Of a stretch of 64,000 bases of DNA, positions 34,753 to 44,161 are shown in pieces. The position numbers and the translations under genes were made by a program. Each line of letters starts with the position of its first letter. Position 1 is the stretch's first letter. The DNA comes from JAGNGI01 sp035448825 (GTDB lineage: Bacteria; Fidelibacterota; UBA2242), in the NCBI GenBank assembly GCA_035448825.1, contig DAOTJS010000010.1:1-64000 (forward strand), read 5' to 3'. Below the pieces are notes generated by a model. That model ran no database searches and was not told the origin of the DNA. It worked only from the letters and a program-made list of their open reading frames with translations.

Positions 34753-35562
34753 ATGAATTACTTTGAATCTTTTATTTTAGGAATTGTGCAGGGCTTAACT
34801 GAATTCCTGCCGATTAGTAGTTCGGGGCATCTGGTCATCTTTCAGCATATTTTTGGAATAACAAGTGACAATATTGCCTTTGAAGTTATGGTTCACGCCG
34901 GAACTTTACTGAGCGTTCTGGCGGTTTATTACGCCGATGTGTGGCGAATGATCGTCAGTTTTTTTCGTGGAATTTTCCGATTACGTAAAGCGCAACCGTC
35001 ACAGAATGATTCCTATTTCCGGCTCAGCGTTTTTGTGATTGTGGCTACTATGCCGGCGGTGATATTTGGTTTGACATTGAACGATTTCTTCGAGCAAATT
35101 TTCCATAATGTATTTTTAGTCGGCATTACACTGACGATTACCGGTTTGATTCTTTTATCAACGCGTTGGGTAAAAACCGAAGGCCGCCAGTTGACTTTTG
35201 GGAAAAGTCTTTTAATCGGCGGTGCTCAGGCGGTGGCGATTTTGCCCGGCATTTCGCGCAGTGGTTCGACCATTAGCGGCGGATTATGGTGTGGCTTGGA
35301 TCGAATGGAAGCAACCCGATTTTCATTTCTACTGTCAGTCCCCGCGATTCTCGGAGCATTGATTCTGCATTTGAAAGATCTAATAGGTATGGCTATTAAT
35401 CCAGATATGGTAGGGATGCTAGTAATAGGATTTTTAACGTCTTTTATTGTTGGATATATTGCTATTCGATTTTTATTACGAGTAGTGCAGAGTGACAAAT
35501 TCAGCTGGTTTGGATTTTATTGCATAATAGTCGGAGTGGCTGCCGTTTTTTTCTTAAAATAA
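34753..35562 (+). CDS. uppP: Undecaprenyl-diphosphatase
   Basis: UppP (BacA) removes a phosphate from undecaprenyl diphosphate so that the carrier can be reused for peptidoglycan and polysaccharide assembly. The 269-residue membrane protein has both active-site segments: QGLTEFLPISSSGHLVI near the N-terminus and the late LPGISRSGSTISGG. About eight TM helices are visible. GGAGG precedes the ATG. It links functionally to the polyprenyl synthase at 16.7 kb and the polysaccharide locus. Confidence 0.96.
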   Translation: MNYFESFILGIVQGLTEFLPISSSGHLVIFQHIFGITSDNIAFEVMVHAGTLLSVLAVYYADVWRMIVSFFRGIFRLRKAQPSQNDSYFRLSVFVIVATMPAVIFGLTLNDFFEQIFHNVFLVGITLTITGLILLSTRWVKTEGRQLTFGKSLLIGGAQAVAILPGISRSGSTISGGLWCGLDRMEATRFSFLLSVPAILGALILHLKDLIGMAINPDMVGMLVIGFLTSFIVGYIAIRFLLRVVQSDKFSWFGFYCIIVGVAAVFFLK

Positions 35563-35600
35563 AAGTTTAACTAATAAGCGATCATGGGTATCTAATCGCA

Positions 35601-36578
35601 ATGTCCAAACGTGATTTCTTAGGTGAATTAGCGAGAATTGAGCAAGGCCATCTCGATTCGGTTTATTTATTGTGGGGTGGAGACCTTTATCTGGAGGATG
35701 AAGCTATCAATACCATTTGTCAGACTTTCTGCAAACAATCCGCCGAAAAGCCGGAGAAACTGATTTACTACGGCGGTGTTGATAGCGACCTCGAATTCAT
35801 TGACAATCTTTTCAGTATGGGGTTCTTCGCCAGACGGAGGATTATCATTTATAAAAATATTGGTAATCTTGGGCCAAATCTGCGCTCTCGACTTTTTAAT
35901 TTCATCGAGAACCCGGGAAACGACACTCTATTAATTATGACTGCCGATGGAGAAATTCGCTCCAGCTTAGTTGACAAATTGCGTAAAGAATTGAGGAAGG
36001 TCAAAACAATCTCGACCTGGACGCCCACTGATCCCTCCAACTTCGCTGAATTCGTTCGACATTCTCTCCAGAAAAGTAAATATTCAATCCAGCCGACTGC
36101 GCTCAAACTACTGGTAGAATTGACCGATGATACGCTCAGCCATACGATCGGCGAATTGGAAAAGTTGCTGATTTATATCGGCGACCGGAAAACTATCGAA
36201 GAAGCTGATGTGCGTCAGGTAGTCGGCGGCGATAAGAATTACGATATGATCAATTTCATCGAAGCCGTAGCACGTCGCGACAGCGCCGATGCGATCAAGA
36301 TCGGTCTGGCTCTAATCCAGGCCGATACATTAATCTCCTATTTTACCTTCCAGTTATATGACTTATTCAGCGCCATCTGGGATTATGAGGGACATGGTCA
36401 AAGAGAAAAATTCTGGAGAAAAGGTGATTGTTATAAATTGGGAATAGAGAACTATAAACAGGCTGATTTTGGTGCAATTTTTACCCATTTAAGAAATGTG
36501 GATTTACAATCAAAATCTTTAAAAAATTTGAGTGCAGAAGATTTATTAATTCAATTGCTGTATGAAATCGTCCCCTAA
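35601..36578 (+). CDS. holA: DNA polymerase III subunit delta
   Basis: HolA opens the beta clamp as part of the clamp loader. The 325-residue protein shows the HolA fold cues: VYLLWGGDLYLEDEAINTI at the N-terminus, FFARRRIIIYKNI, LTDDTLSHTIGELEKLLIYIG, and VVGGDKNYDMINFIEAVARRD in the middle domain. Length is normal. Its end overlaps the sigma-factor gene by 17 bases. Confidence 0.9.
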   Translation: MSKRDFLGELARIEQGHLDSVYLLWGGDLYLEDEAINTICQTFCKQSAEKPEKLIYYGGVDSDLEFIDNLFSMGFFARRRIIIYKNIGNLGPNLRSRLFNFIENPGNDTLLIMTADGEIRSSLVDKLRKELRKVKTISTWTPTDPSNFAEFVRHSLQKSKYSIQPTALKLLVELTDDTLSHTIGELEKLLIYIGDRKTIEEADVRQVVGGDKNYDMINFIEAVARRDSADAIKIGLALIQADTLISYFTFQLYDLFSAIWDYEGHGQREKFWRKGDCYKLGIENYKQADFGAIFTHLRNVDLQSKSLKNLSAEDLLIQLLYEIVP

Positions 36579-37173
36579 GAAAAAAACTGAAATGGATTCC
36601 GAATTTCAACTGACCGATGAAGAATTGATCAGTCGTTTTCAAGCTGGCGATGAAGGCGCTTTCGAAGAAATCGTCAACCGCTACGCCGACCGTTTGCTGA
36701 ATTTTGCCTATCGCTTCGTGCTGGATCGGGAAGAGGCAGAAGATATTGTTCAGGACACTTTCCTCAAAGTTTATCAAAATCGCCATGCCTACCGCGAAAT
36801 CGCCAAATTTTCTACCTGGATTTACACCATCACCGGTAATCTGGCTAAAACCATTCTACGCAAACGGCGGAATCGCAAACTATTTCCCTTTTCACGGACA
36901 GTCTCCGAAGACGAAAATAAGGAAGTCGAATATCCTTCCACAGAACGTCTACCGGATACTAAACTGGAAGGGGAAATCGAAGAACGAATGATTCAGCAGG
37001 CAATAATAAAATTACCGGAACATTTTCGTACTGTAATCATTTTAAGGGATATTCAAGATCTTTCATATGAGGAAATTAGCAATATAATTGACGCGCCGTT
37101 AGGGACGGTCAAGTCACGGATTAACCGCGCGCGGCTGAGATTGCAGGAAGAACTTGAGCATTTAAGGCGATAG
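36562..37173 (+). CDS. ECF-type RNA polymerase sigma factor (RpoE-like)
   Basis: The 203-residue protein has sigma region 2 (DRLLNFAYRFVLDREEAEDIVQDTFLKVYQN, then FSTWIYTITGN) and region 4 (IIKLPEHFRTVIILRDIQDLSYEEI, then IDAPLGTVKSRINRARLRL), with no region 1 or 3. This is the layout of group 4 sigma factors. The next gene encodes a single-pass zinc-finger anti-sigma factor, the usual regulatory partner. An internal ATG at 36592 would avoid most of the overlap with holA but has no better ribosome site. Confidence 0.92.
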   Translation: MKSSPKKKTEMDSEFQLTDEELISRFQAGDEGAFEEIVNRYADRLLNFAYRFVLDREEAEDIVQDTFLKVYQNRHAYREIAKFSTWIYTITGNLAKTILRKRRNRKLFPFSRTVSEDENKEVEYPSTERLPDTKLEGEIEERMIQQAIIKLPEHFRTVIILRDIQDLSYEEISNIIDAPLGTVKSRINRARLRLQEELEHLRR

Positions 37174-37212
37174 AGAAGATGATTAGTAAAAAATGGGGGA
37201 AATCAAAAATTT

Positions 37213-37824
37213 ATGATGAATTGCTACCAATTTAGGAATTCCATATCAAATTTTATTGACGAAGACATCTCCTTCAAAAACCGTCAAGCCTTCCAAGAGC
37301 ACTTGAAGGAATGCCCCGTTTGCCGGAAAATTTATAACTCCATCCTAACCACCCGGCAAAACATGTTAAACTTTCCCAAAATTTCCGTAAGTGATAATTT
37401 CAAACTTAATCTACGTAATCGGATACTTTCGGATCGAAAGGCGGCTTCTCAGCCCAATTCATCTAAGGGTTTTAACCTAAGCCGAATTCCATCATTCGCC
37501 TATGGGTTTGCCGTGGCAATCGTGGCTGTGGTAGTTGTATTTTTCATTTTACAATCACAGAGTAGAAATAACTCACCGGATAATCTGCCACCAGTCGTGC
37601 GTCAAAAAATGACTCAATCACCGGCTCAACAACCCCAAAATGTCACTCCAGATAATCCGGTCCAATCCGGTTCGCGACCGCCTCAATATACTTCCCAACA
37701 AACCCAACCGCTTATAGATGATACTACTGCCGCTGACAATCCTTTGGATAAACCTGTCGAACCAGCCCTTGAATACAAACAAAATTATGAGGATAAAATC
37801 AAAACTGTCAAGGATCAGCGGTGA
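37213..37824 (+). CDS. Putative anti-sigma factor with zinc-finger (zf-HC2) domain
   Basis: The N-terminal ~50 residues carry the anti-sigma zinc-finger HxxxCxxC (EHLKECPVC) that clasps ECF sigma factors. One TM helix follows at about residues 95-115 (FAYGFAVAIVAVVVVFFIL). The C-terminal ~85 residues are a Pro/Gln/Ser-rich periplasmic tail without a folded-domain signature. Signal release may involve proteolysis, as in other such systems, but no protease gene is adjacent. A second ATG directly after the first is an equally possible start. The transcript ends in the hairpin at 37881. Confidence 0.85.
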   Translation: MMNCYQFRNSISNFIDEDISFKNRQAFQEHLKECPVCRKIYNSILTTRQNMLNFPKISVSDNFKLNLRNRILSDRKAASQPNSSKGFNLSRIPSFAYGFAVAIVAVVVVFFILQSQSRNNSPDNLPPVVRQKMTQSPAQQPQNVTPDNPVQSGSRPPQYTSQQTQPLIDDTTAADNPLDKPVEPALEYKQNYEDKIKTVKDQR

Positions 37825-37880
37825 TTTGACAGACCTGATTATATTAATTGTTGGTTAAACATAATTTTTAAAGTATTTTT

Positions 37881-37903
37881 ACACCCTGTATGGGTGTTTT
37901 TTT
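37881..37903 (+). terminator. Intrinsic terminator of the sigma/anti-sigma unit, abutting the next start codon
   Basis: ACACCC (37881-37886) and GGGTGT (37892-37897) form a six-base stem with a five-base loop, followed by TTTTTT. The last T of the tract is immediately followed by the ATG of the GGDEF gene at 37904. Confidence 0.75.
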
Positions 37904-39670
37904 ATGAAAAATAAAAGTACTATAATAATCAGCATAATTCTATTCGCGGTATTGTTTTTGGCATTTGTTTTTCCACGGCTGGAATTTTTCGGCGGCATAC
38001 CAGCAATTGTTCAAACTGTCTTTCGAGTACTTATTTTTATTGGAGTTCTGTCATATTTAATTTTCCTGATTCAGGAATTATTTCACTGGCAGAAACGTTG
38101 CGATTTAGCCGAAAAAACCCTTGATTCTCGCCGATCATCTGCTAACCGGGAAGTCGAATCTGGCGGTGAGCTCAGTCTGAAGCTAGATATTGACCCTGAT
38201 CGGAATTACAATGAAATAACAGCTCAAATTTTGAAATTGGCTCAAGCTTCTTTAATGGCACGCAGTGCCTTTCTATATTTATTCAATGCCAATGAACATA
38301 CTTATACTCTGCAGGCTTATCAGTCTCAAGAAGGAATCGAGTTTTGTCCCAATTTCAAGGCTGGAGGCACTATTTTCCGGGAATTTCATTTGACTTTAAA
38401 ACCGCAGATATTCGCGGCCGATAGTCTCGAAGAAGGCAGTCTGATTTACTATAAAAAGCCACCTAAAGTCGGAACAGTCATCGTCGTTCCAATATTGATC
38501 AACAAGGAAATTTTTGTAGGAGTGCTGGGACTTGATAGTATTGACCGCGATGCCTGGGGGCACGAAGATATTGATCTGGTGAAGCTTTTCGCGGAATTAT
38601 TTTCCTCTTCAATCTGGCAAATTGATGCTATTGACCGGCAAAACACTCAAATCGCCTTCTTTAAAGACCTTTGCCGTCTGAATACGGAACTACCAATTGG
38701 AATCGAAGGTCTTGATCTTTACAAAGAAGCCAGCCAGGTTTTACACAAATTTTTCAGTTTTGAAAAATTGACCTTTGCTATTATACGCGAGGAGGAGTCG
38801 TCCGAGCTCTATATTGAATACGTCGAAGGTTACGACACAGACTATAGCATCGGGCATCGCATTTCCTGGAAAGGTGGTCTTTGGGAAAAAATTATCAAGA
38901 ATGGTGAAATACTACTGCTGAACGATTATGAGCAGGAAAAACTGCAGTTTCGTTTTCAACCGGGAGATTTGAATATTTTGCCGTTTCGTTCCTGCCTGGG
39001 AGTGCCATTGGAAGTTGGGCGTAAGTGTCTGGGCGGCATTCTGATGGAAAGCTACCAGCCCAGTAATTATCTGCAAGAAGAAGGTGAGACTTTAGCTCTA
39101 TTTGCTAAAAACCTCAGTGAGATTATCAATCGGACAAATACTTATCATACGATGAAAGATCTGGCGATGATTGACGGACTTACCGGTCTCTATAATCATC
39201 GAGCTTTTAAAGAACGTCTCCAGATTGAAATCGAGCGCAGTCGTCGGTATGAAAATTCCCTGACTCTGATGATTCTTGACCTAGATAAATTCAAGAGAAT
39301 CAATGATACATATGGACATATTTTCGGAGACCTGGTTTTGAAAAAAACCGCTTCTATTATTCGCGGAAGTGTCCGAACGGTGGATACGGTCGCTCGCTAT
39401 GGTGGCGAAGAGTTTGCCGTAATTTTAATAAATACCGATAAAAACAGTAGTTATAAAACGGCTGAAAGAATCCGTAGTAATATCCAGAGTTTTGTATTTG
39501 AAAAAAATGGAATTCGCGAACATATGACGATTAGCATCGGTATGGCTGAATATCCAGCCGACGGTACTGATGTGCCGAATATGATCTCGAATGCTGATAT
39601 CGCGATGTATCAATCAAAACGTCTGGGTGGTAACAAAGTCACCCTATTTAAAAAAGAGTTTGAAAATTAA
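37904..39670 (+). CDS. Membrane diguanylate cyclase with two GAF domains
   Basis: The 588-residue protein has two N-terminal TM helices (about residues 5-22 and 34-60) and two GAF-type sensory domains (about 85-245 and 255-410). The C-terminal GGDEF domain (about 420-585) has the active loop RYGGEEFAVIL, in the functional GGEEF form. It should make cyclic di-GMP from GTP. The start ATG directly follows the T-tract of a terminator and has no Shine-Dalgarno site except the stem arm GGGTGT itself, so initiation here is unusual. A later start would remove the first TM helix. The zinc-ribbon gene follows after 12 bases. Confidence 0.88.
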   Translation: MKNKSTIIISIILFAVLFLAFVFPRLEFFGGIPAIVQTVFRVLIFIGVLSYLIFLIQELFHWQKRCDLAEKTLDSRRSSANREVESGGELSLKLDIDPDRNYNEITAQILKLAQASLMARSAFLYLFNANEHTYTLQAYQSQEGIEFCPNFKAGGTIFREFHLTLKPQIFAADSLEEGSLIYYKKPPKVGTVIVVPILINKEIFVGVLGLDSIDRDAWGHEDIDLVKLFAELFSSSIWQIDAIDRQNTQIAFFKDLCRLNTELPIGIEGLDLYKEASQVLHKFFSFEKLTFAIIREEESSELYIEYVEGYDTDYSIGHRISWKGGLWEKIIKNGEILLLNDYEQEKLQFRFQPGDLNILPFRSCLGVPLEVGRKCLGGILMESYQPSNYLQEEGETLALFAKNLSEIINRTNTYHTMKDLAMIDGLTGLYNHRAFKERLQIEIERSRRYENSLTLMILDLDKFKRINDTYGHIFGDLVLKKTASIIRGSVRTVDTVARYGGEEFAVILINTDKNSSYKTAERIRSNIQSFVFEKNGIREHMTISIGMAEYPADGTDVPNMISNADIAMYQSKRLGGNKVTLFKKEFEN

Positions 39671-39682
39671 AAGGAGTAATGT

Positions 39683-39889
39683 ATGAGTAAAGCAGCTGGT
39701 AAAGGATTTGCCGATAAGGTAGCTAAATCCTCAAAGGATAATAAAAGTTATTGTCCGGTTTGTGGTGAAAGTATTGAATTTATTAAACACATTGAGACTA
39801 TTTCCGACCCGTCCAACAAGAGATCAATGCGTTTTAAAGAGCAGATGATCGGCGTTTGCAAATGCAACCGCGATCAAATTTACAAATAA
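39683..39889 (+). CDS. Small zinc-ribbon protein of unknown function
   Basis: The 68-residue protein has a Lys/Ala/Ser-rich N-terminus and four cysteines: CPVC at 24-27 and CKC at 59-61. This suggests one zinc ribbon with an unusual CxC second half. AAGGAG stands at good distance before the ATG, and the frame follows the GGDEF gene by 12 bases, both supporting a real gene. No family was recognised. Confidence 0.7.
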   Translation: MSKAAGKGFADKVAKSSKDNKSYCPVCGESIEFIKHIETISDPSNKRSMRFKEQMIGVCKCNRDQIYK

Positions 39890-39960
39890 CTGTATGACCA
39901 TTCTTTGGCCTGAGTTGTTCAATTTTTTCGACAGGGTTAATTAGAGTAAGAAGTGAAAAA

Positions 39961-41478
39961 ATGAAAAAACTATCCCTGATTAGGGAAACGATTGTTCTTA
40001 GGAAAATGGTCGGCTTGATTCTAATTGCTGGACTGGCTAGCTGTGCCACTACCAAACAAACGAGTAAATCTTCGGAAAAATCGGTTGAAGCTTCCCCAAC
40101 CGTCCAGTACAATTCCCAGGCTTTGGCACATTTTATGACTGGCGAGAATTATGCTCTCCAGGGCGATTATGCTATGGCAGTATTGGAATATCAGGATGCC
40201 CTTTTATACGAAACTAAATCAGCGGCGATCTATAGCTCTCTTGGCAAAGCCTATATTAACCTTGGTAAATTGGAACGCGGTCTAGAGGCTTTGGAAAAAG
40301 CCAGCCAATTAGCCCCCGATGATGCCGAGACCCGCGAAATCTTAGCTCAGGTTTATTTCTTGACCGGGCATACTCAACAGGCTGAGCAACAGTACCAAGC
40401 GCTTTTGGCTTTGCAACCCAACGAACCGGAAATAATGTATCAATTAGCCGCTATTTATATCAAGAACCGGAAAATTGATCAGGCTTTGCAACTCTATGAT
40501 GAAATCGTGAAGGTTGATTCCACTCAATATCAAGCTCTTCAGAAAGCAGCTGAGATAGCTATCCTCAATCGCGATCTAAAAAAGGCTACTGGCTATTATG
40601 ACCAGCTAGTAAAACTTTTCCCTGACAATTTATCTTTTTTAAAAACCCGGGCCGATTTAGCCGTTGTAGGTGACGATTTTGCTACTGCGGTTGACATTTA
40701 CAAGAAATTAATTGTTTTGAATCCCGGCGACATTGAATTAAGAGAACGGCTCGGAGAAATTTTGTGCTGGACTGACAATTTCGAGGAAGCCCGCGCCACC
40801 CTCGAGATGATTATTAACACTAACCCGGAGCGTAAAGCCAGTTACGCCAATCTGGCTTTACTTTATGCCAGAAATGAAAATTATCAAAAGGCTCTTGATA
40901 TTCTCGATTCGGCCAGAGTTCGTTTTCCGGACGATCCGGCTTTTCTGCTTGCTCAGGGTTCGATTTACAATACCCTGCAGGATTATCCGTCAGCAGAACA
41001 AGTTCTGCAGAAAACTTTGCAAATCGCACCGAATAATGTCCAGGCCCAGCATCTGCTGGCGGCAGTCTGGGATATGTTGAAAAAATATCCGCAATGTGAC
41101 AGCCTTTATGAAGTGATTTTACGCAATAATCCGGATGATATAATTGCCCTGAACAATTATGCCTACAGTCTGGCAGTGCGTGGTGAACGGCTCGACGAAG
41201 CTTTAAAAATGGTAGAGTCAGCTCTGGCAAAAGAGCCCAATAATGCCTCTTACCTGGATACCAAAGGCTGGATTCTCTACCAGCAGAAAAAATATAAAGA
41301 AGCCCTAAAGTATATTCAGAAATCTCTCGAAATTGAGCAGAACAATGCCGAGGTGCTGGAACATCTTGGCGACGTCTATCAAGCCCTTCGGCAACCCAAA
41401 AAAGCCCGTATCTACTACCAACGAGCCGTAGAAATTGATAAAGACAATGAAAACCTTCAGCGTAAACTGCAACCGTAA
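39961..41478 (+). CDS. TPR-repeat lipoprotein
   Basis: The 505-residue protein has a signal peptide with lipobox LASC, lipid-modified at about C28. About eleven to twelve tetratricopeptide repeats then fill residues ~55-500 (for example YSSLGKAYINLGKLERGLEALEKASQL-type units). It is predicted to be anchored in the outer or inner membrane as an assembly scaffold. The C-terminus overlaps the start of the LolB-like lipoprotein gene by 32 bases, so the two are probably co-translated and may work together in envelope biogenesis. Confidence 0.88.
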   Translation: MKKLSLIRETIVLRKMVGLILIAGLASCATTKQTSKSSEKSVEASPTVQYNSQALAHFMTGENYALQGDYAMAVLEYQDALLYETKSAAIYSSLGKAYINLGKLERGLEALEKASQLAPDDAETREILAQVYFLTGHTQQAEQQYQALLALQPNEPEIMYQLAAIYIKNRKIDQALQLYDEIVKVDSTQYQALQKAAEIAILNRDLKKATGYYDQLVKLFPDNLSFLKTRADLAVVGDDFATAVDIYKKLIVLNPGDIELRERLGEILCWTDNFEEARATLEMIINTNPERKASYANLALLYARNENYQKALDILDSARVRFPDDPAFLLAQGSIYNTLQDYPSAEQVLQKTLQIAPNNVQAQHLLAAVWDMLKKYPQCDSLYEVILRNNPDDIIALNNYAYSLAVRGERLDEALKMVESALAKEPNNASYLDTKGWILYQQKKYKEALKYIQKSLEIEQNNAEVLEHLGDVYQALRQPKKARIYYQRAVEIDKDNENLQRKLQP

Positions 41479-42175
41479 ATTCCCAGGTTTACTATTTATC
41501 CTGATTTTATCGTTCATCGGCTGGAGTTGTAGCCGAGCTCCCCTCAAACACGAAAGAGTTGATGAGCATTGGGCTCCTGCCTTGAGAGAACGCAGTCGGC
41601 AATTGAAAAAGCTGACTAATATCTCCGGCTCTGGTCAGGTGAGTTTTAGCGGAACGGCTGGTAATGGAACAATTTATTTTGATTTTGAGTACCGGACAGC
41701 AGATACTTTGAATCTTTGGATCAAAGACCCGATTGGACGGAAGTTAGCTAATCTTGAATTAGGCGGTGATACTTATCATTTACATTTGATCCGAGATGGT
41801 AGGTATTTTAGTGGAACGCAATTGGAAACTGATCAATTGCCAATTTCCGGCGGTCCAATCACTCCGGCATTAATCCGGCGAATTTTACTAGCGGCGCCTT
41901 TTGAATCTACCACCGACGAAACCGCCTATCTTTCTAACGAGACAAAAGATGAAACGCCTGTTTTATACTACAAATTTAAGCATGGGCAGAATGAACCAGT
42001 AGGACTCAATTGGTTGTACAAAGGTCAGCAATTAGTTGTTGTTTATAATAAATACGCTGATATTGCTGACTTCAAAATTCCTTCTCAAATAATGATCAAA
42101 GACAAGTCGGAGGAGATCGCGATCGCAATTCATTTCTCCCATTTCAAGGCTGAGTTGCTTAAATTCCAAACGTAA
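41447..42175 (+). CDS. LolB/DUF4292-like lipoprotein
   Basis: The protein starts with a basic region, a hydrophobic stretch (LLFILILSFIGWSC) and a lipobox cysteine. A beta-rich domain follows (LKKLTNISGSGQVSFSG... GTIYFDFEYRTADTLNLWIKDPIGRKLANLEL) that resembles DUF4292 and LolB/LolA-type lipoprotein-sorting folds. It has 242 residues from the ATG at 41447; a TTG 12 bases earlier is also in frame. It lies inside the end of the TPR gene and just before the polysaccharide locus. The family call is moderate because it rests on fold-level patterns. Confidence 0.7.
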   Translation: MKTFSVNCNRKFPGLLFILILSFIGWSCSRAPLKHERVDEHWAPALRERSRQLKKLTNISGSGQVSFSGTAGNGTIYFDFEYRTADTLNLWIKDPIGRKLANLELGGDTYHLHLIRDGRYFSGTQLETDQLPISGGPITPALIRRILLAAPFESTTDETAYLSNETKDETPVLYYKFKHGQNEPVGLNWLYKGQQLVVVYNKYADIADFKIPSQIMIKDKSEEIAIAIHFSHFKAELLKFQT

Positions 42176-42200
42176 TATAATTGCCATACTCGAGGTAAAT

Positions 42201-43127
42201 GTGAGTTCGGAGAATGAAAAAAAACTTGTTTCAGTCGTGATTCCGGTTTTCAATGAAGTGGAATCCCTGAGTGAGCTGAACGAAAAAATTCAGGCCGCCT
42301 TCAGTGCAACGAATTATGACTTGGAAATAATTATCGTTGACGACGGCAGTCGCGACGGATCCGCCCAAGTTGCCAGGGAAATCGCCAGCATCTATCCAAA
42401 TGTAACGGTTACCGGTTTTCAACGTAATCGGGGTAAAGCCGCCGCCCTGAATGAAGGGTTCCGTCTAGCAAAAGGTGAGTTTGTGGCTACGATTGACGCC
42501 GATTTACAGGACGATCCGGAAGCCATTCCGGCAATGCTGGATTATCTCCAGGAATCAGGCTATGATTTGGTATCTGGCTGGAAACAAAAGCGCCAGGACA
42601 AATTTGTTAAAAAAACAACCTCGAAAATTTTTAATTCAGTCACTCGCTTGTTAACCGGTGTGAAGCTGCACGATATCAATAATGGCCTAAAAGTTTACCG
42701 TGCCGAGGTCGTCAAATCCATCTATCTGTATGGCGAATTGCATCGGTTCATCCCGGTATTGGCTAAATTTGAGGGATTCACCAGCGGCGAGTATAAAGTC
42801 AAACATTTTCCACGTAAATATGGCAAAACAAAATACGGTGTCAGCCGGTTTTATAAAGGTTTCCTCGATTTATTAACGGTGATCTTTATTACTAAATTTA
42901 TGCGCCGACCGATGCACTTCTTCGGCTTATGGGGAATGGTAATTGTATTGATTGGCTTGCTATCGGAATTATGGGTTTTGATCCTAAAATTCGGATTTCA
43001 GGAGCCATTCAAAGATCACGTAGCTTTGCTGATTTTCGGGGTGCTGGCGATTGTTTTCGGTATGCAGTTTTTTTCACTTGGCTTGATTAGCGAGATGATT
43101 ACTTTCCAGAACAGGAAAGAAAAATAA
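42201..43127 (+). CDS. GT2 glycosyltransferase, dolichyl/undecaprenyl-phosphate sugar synthase type
   Basis: This 308-residue inner-membrane GT-A enzyme has VSVVIPVFNE at the start, IIIVDDGSRDGSA, and DADLQDDPEAIP as the catalytic DxD region. Two C-terminal TM helices (about 235-260 and 270-300) make it like GtrB/ArnC/DPM1 proteins, which load a sugar onto polyprenyl phosphate. The start is GTG. It ends on the first base of the next GT2 gene and opens the polysaccharide locus. Confidence 0.9.
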   Translation: MSSENEKKLVSVVIPVFNEVESLSELNEKIQAAFSATNYDLEIIIVDDGSRDGSAQVAREIASIYPNVTVTGFQRNRGKAAALNEGFRLAKGEFVATIDADLQDDPEAIPAMLDYLQESGYDLVSGWKQKRQDKFVKKTTSKIFNSVTRLLTGVKLHDINNGLKVYRAEVVKSIYLYGELHRFIPVLAKFEGFTSGEYKVKHFPRKYGKTKYGVSRFYKGFLDLLTVIFITKFMRRPMHFFGLWGMVIVLIGLLSELWVLILKFGFQEPFKDHVALLIFGVLAIVFGMQFFSLGLISEMITFQNRKEK

Positions 43128-44161
43128 TGCCCAAATATAGGTTTTCCGTCATTATTCCGTCATATAATCGAGCGGACGAAGTAATTGATTTACTGAAATC
43201 GTTACAAGCCCAGACTTGCGAGCATAGTCGTTTCGAAGTACTGGTGATTGACGACGGTTCGACGGACGAAACGGAACAAAAAGTTAATGAATTGGCATCG
43301 CAAGTTGATTTTCGCCTGAGGTTTTTTCGACGCAATCATGAAGGGCCTGGTCCGGCGCGGAACTTTGGGATGAGTCAGGCGGAAGGCGAGTATTTCCTCT
43401 TTATAGATTCAGACTGCCAGGCGGATGCCAACTGGCTGAAAGAAATTGATGAGGCTATTACGCAAGAAGCGCCGGACGCATTTGGTGGGCCGGATTCGGT
43501 GCTGGATTCCTTCACGCCATTGCAAAAGGCAATTGACTACAGTATGACTTCTTTCCTTACTACCGGTGGAATGCGCGGCCACTCGCAAAAACGGCTGGCG
43601 AAATTTTACCCGCGCAGTTTTAATATGGGCATCCGGCGGGAGATTTACGAAAAACTCGGTGGTATGGGTAACCTGCGCCATGGTCAGGATATCGAATTCA
43701 GTCGCCGGATTGTAGCCAGCGGCGCTAAGGTCATTTATATACCAAACGCAATAGTTTATCATAAACGGCGCACCGGCTTGCGGAAGTTTTTTCGCCAGAT
43801 GTTCAATTGGGGAGTAGCGCGGATCAATCTGAGTTATCTCGATGAGGGCAACCTGGAGCCACTTCATTATATTCCGGCGATAGCTGCGGTCGGTTATACA
43901 TTATTGACGATATTTACATTAGTGACCGGTTTGATCTGGAAAATATGGCTTGGAATTACTGCTCTGGCACTGCTAATCTGCGTATACATTTTCGTTGATA
44001 GTTCGATTAAATATAAATCCTTGAGAGTCGGCTGGTTAGCGCCTATTTTTTCGGTCTGCCAGATTTTTGCCTATGGCTATGGATTTTTCTATAATTACGT
44101 TCGCCGTAAAATTTTTCGCCGGGGTGAAGTTACCGGGTTCGTGCGGAGATACTACCAGTGA
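43127..44161 (+). CDS. GT2 glycosyltransferase with C-terminal membrane segments
   Basis: The 344-residue protein has the GT-A signatures FSVIIPSYNRADE, LVIDDGSTDETE, GPARNFG and LFIDSDCQAD. Acceptor-site-like RHGQDIEFSRRI follows. Two or three hydrophobic helices lie at about 245-300, suggesting association with the inner membrane. Donor and acceptor cannot be read. It overlaps the GT2 gene before it by one base and the methyltransferase gene after it by four. Confidence 0.88.
   Translation: MPKYRFSVIIPSYNRADEVIDLLKSLQAQTCEHSRFEVLVIDDGSTDETEQKVNELASQVDFRLRFFRRNHEGPGPARNFGMSQAEGEYFLFIDSDCQADANWLKEIDEAITQEAPDAFGGPDSVLDSFTPLQKAIDYSMTSFLTTGGMRGHSQKRLAKFYPRSFNMGIRREIYEKLGGMGNLRHGQDIEFSRRIVASGAKVIYIPNAIVYHKRRTGLRKFFRQMFNWGVARINLSYLDEGNLEPLHYIPAIAAVGYTLLTIFTLVTGLIWKIWLGITALALLICVYIFVDSSIKYKSLRVGWLAPIFSVCQIFAYGYGFFYNYVRRKIFRRGEVTGFVRRYYQ

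Noticed and set aside
40820..41230. 136-codon minus-strand frame inside the TPR gene
   Set aside because: It mirrors the repeat structure of the TPR gene and has no independent support.
43409..43867. 152-codon minus-strand frame inside the second GT2 gene
   Set aside because: It is antisense to conserved glycosyltransferase sequence and has no recognisable domain.
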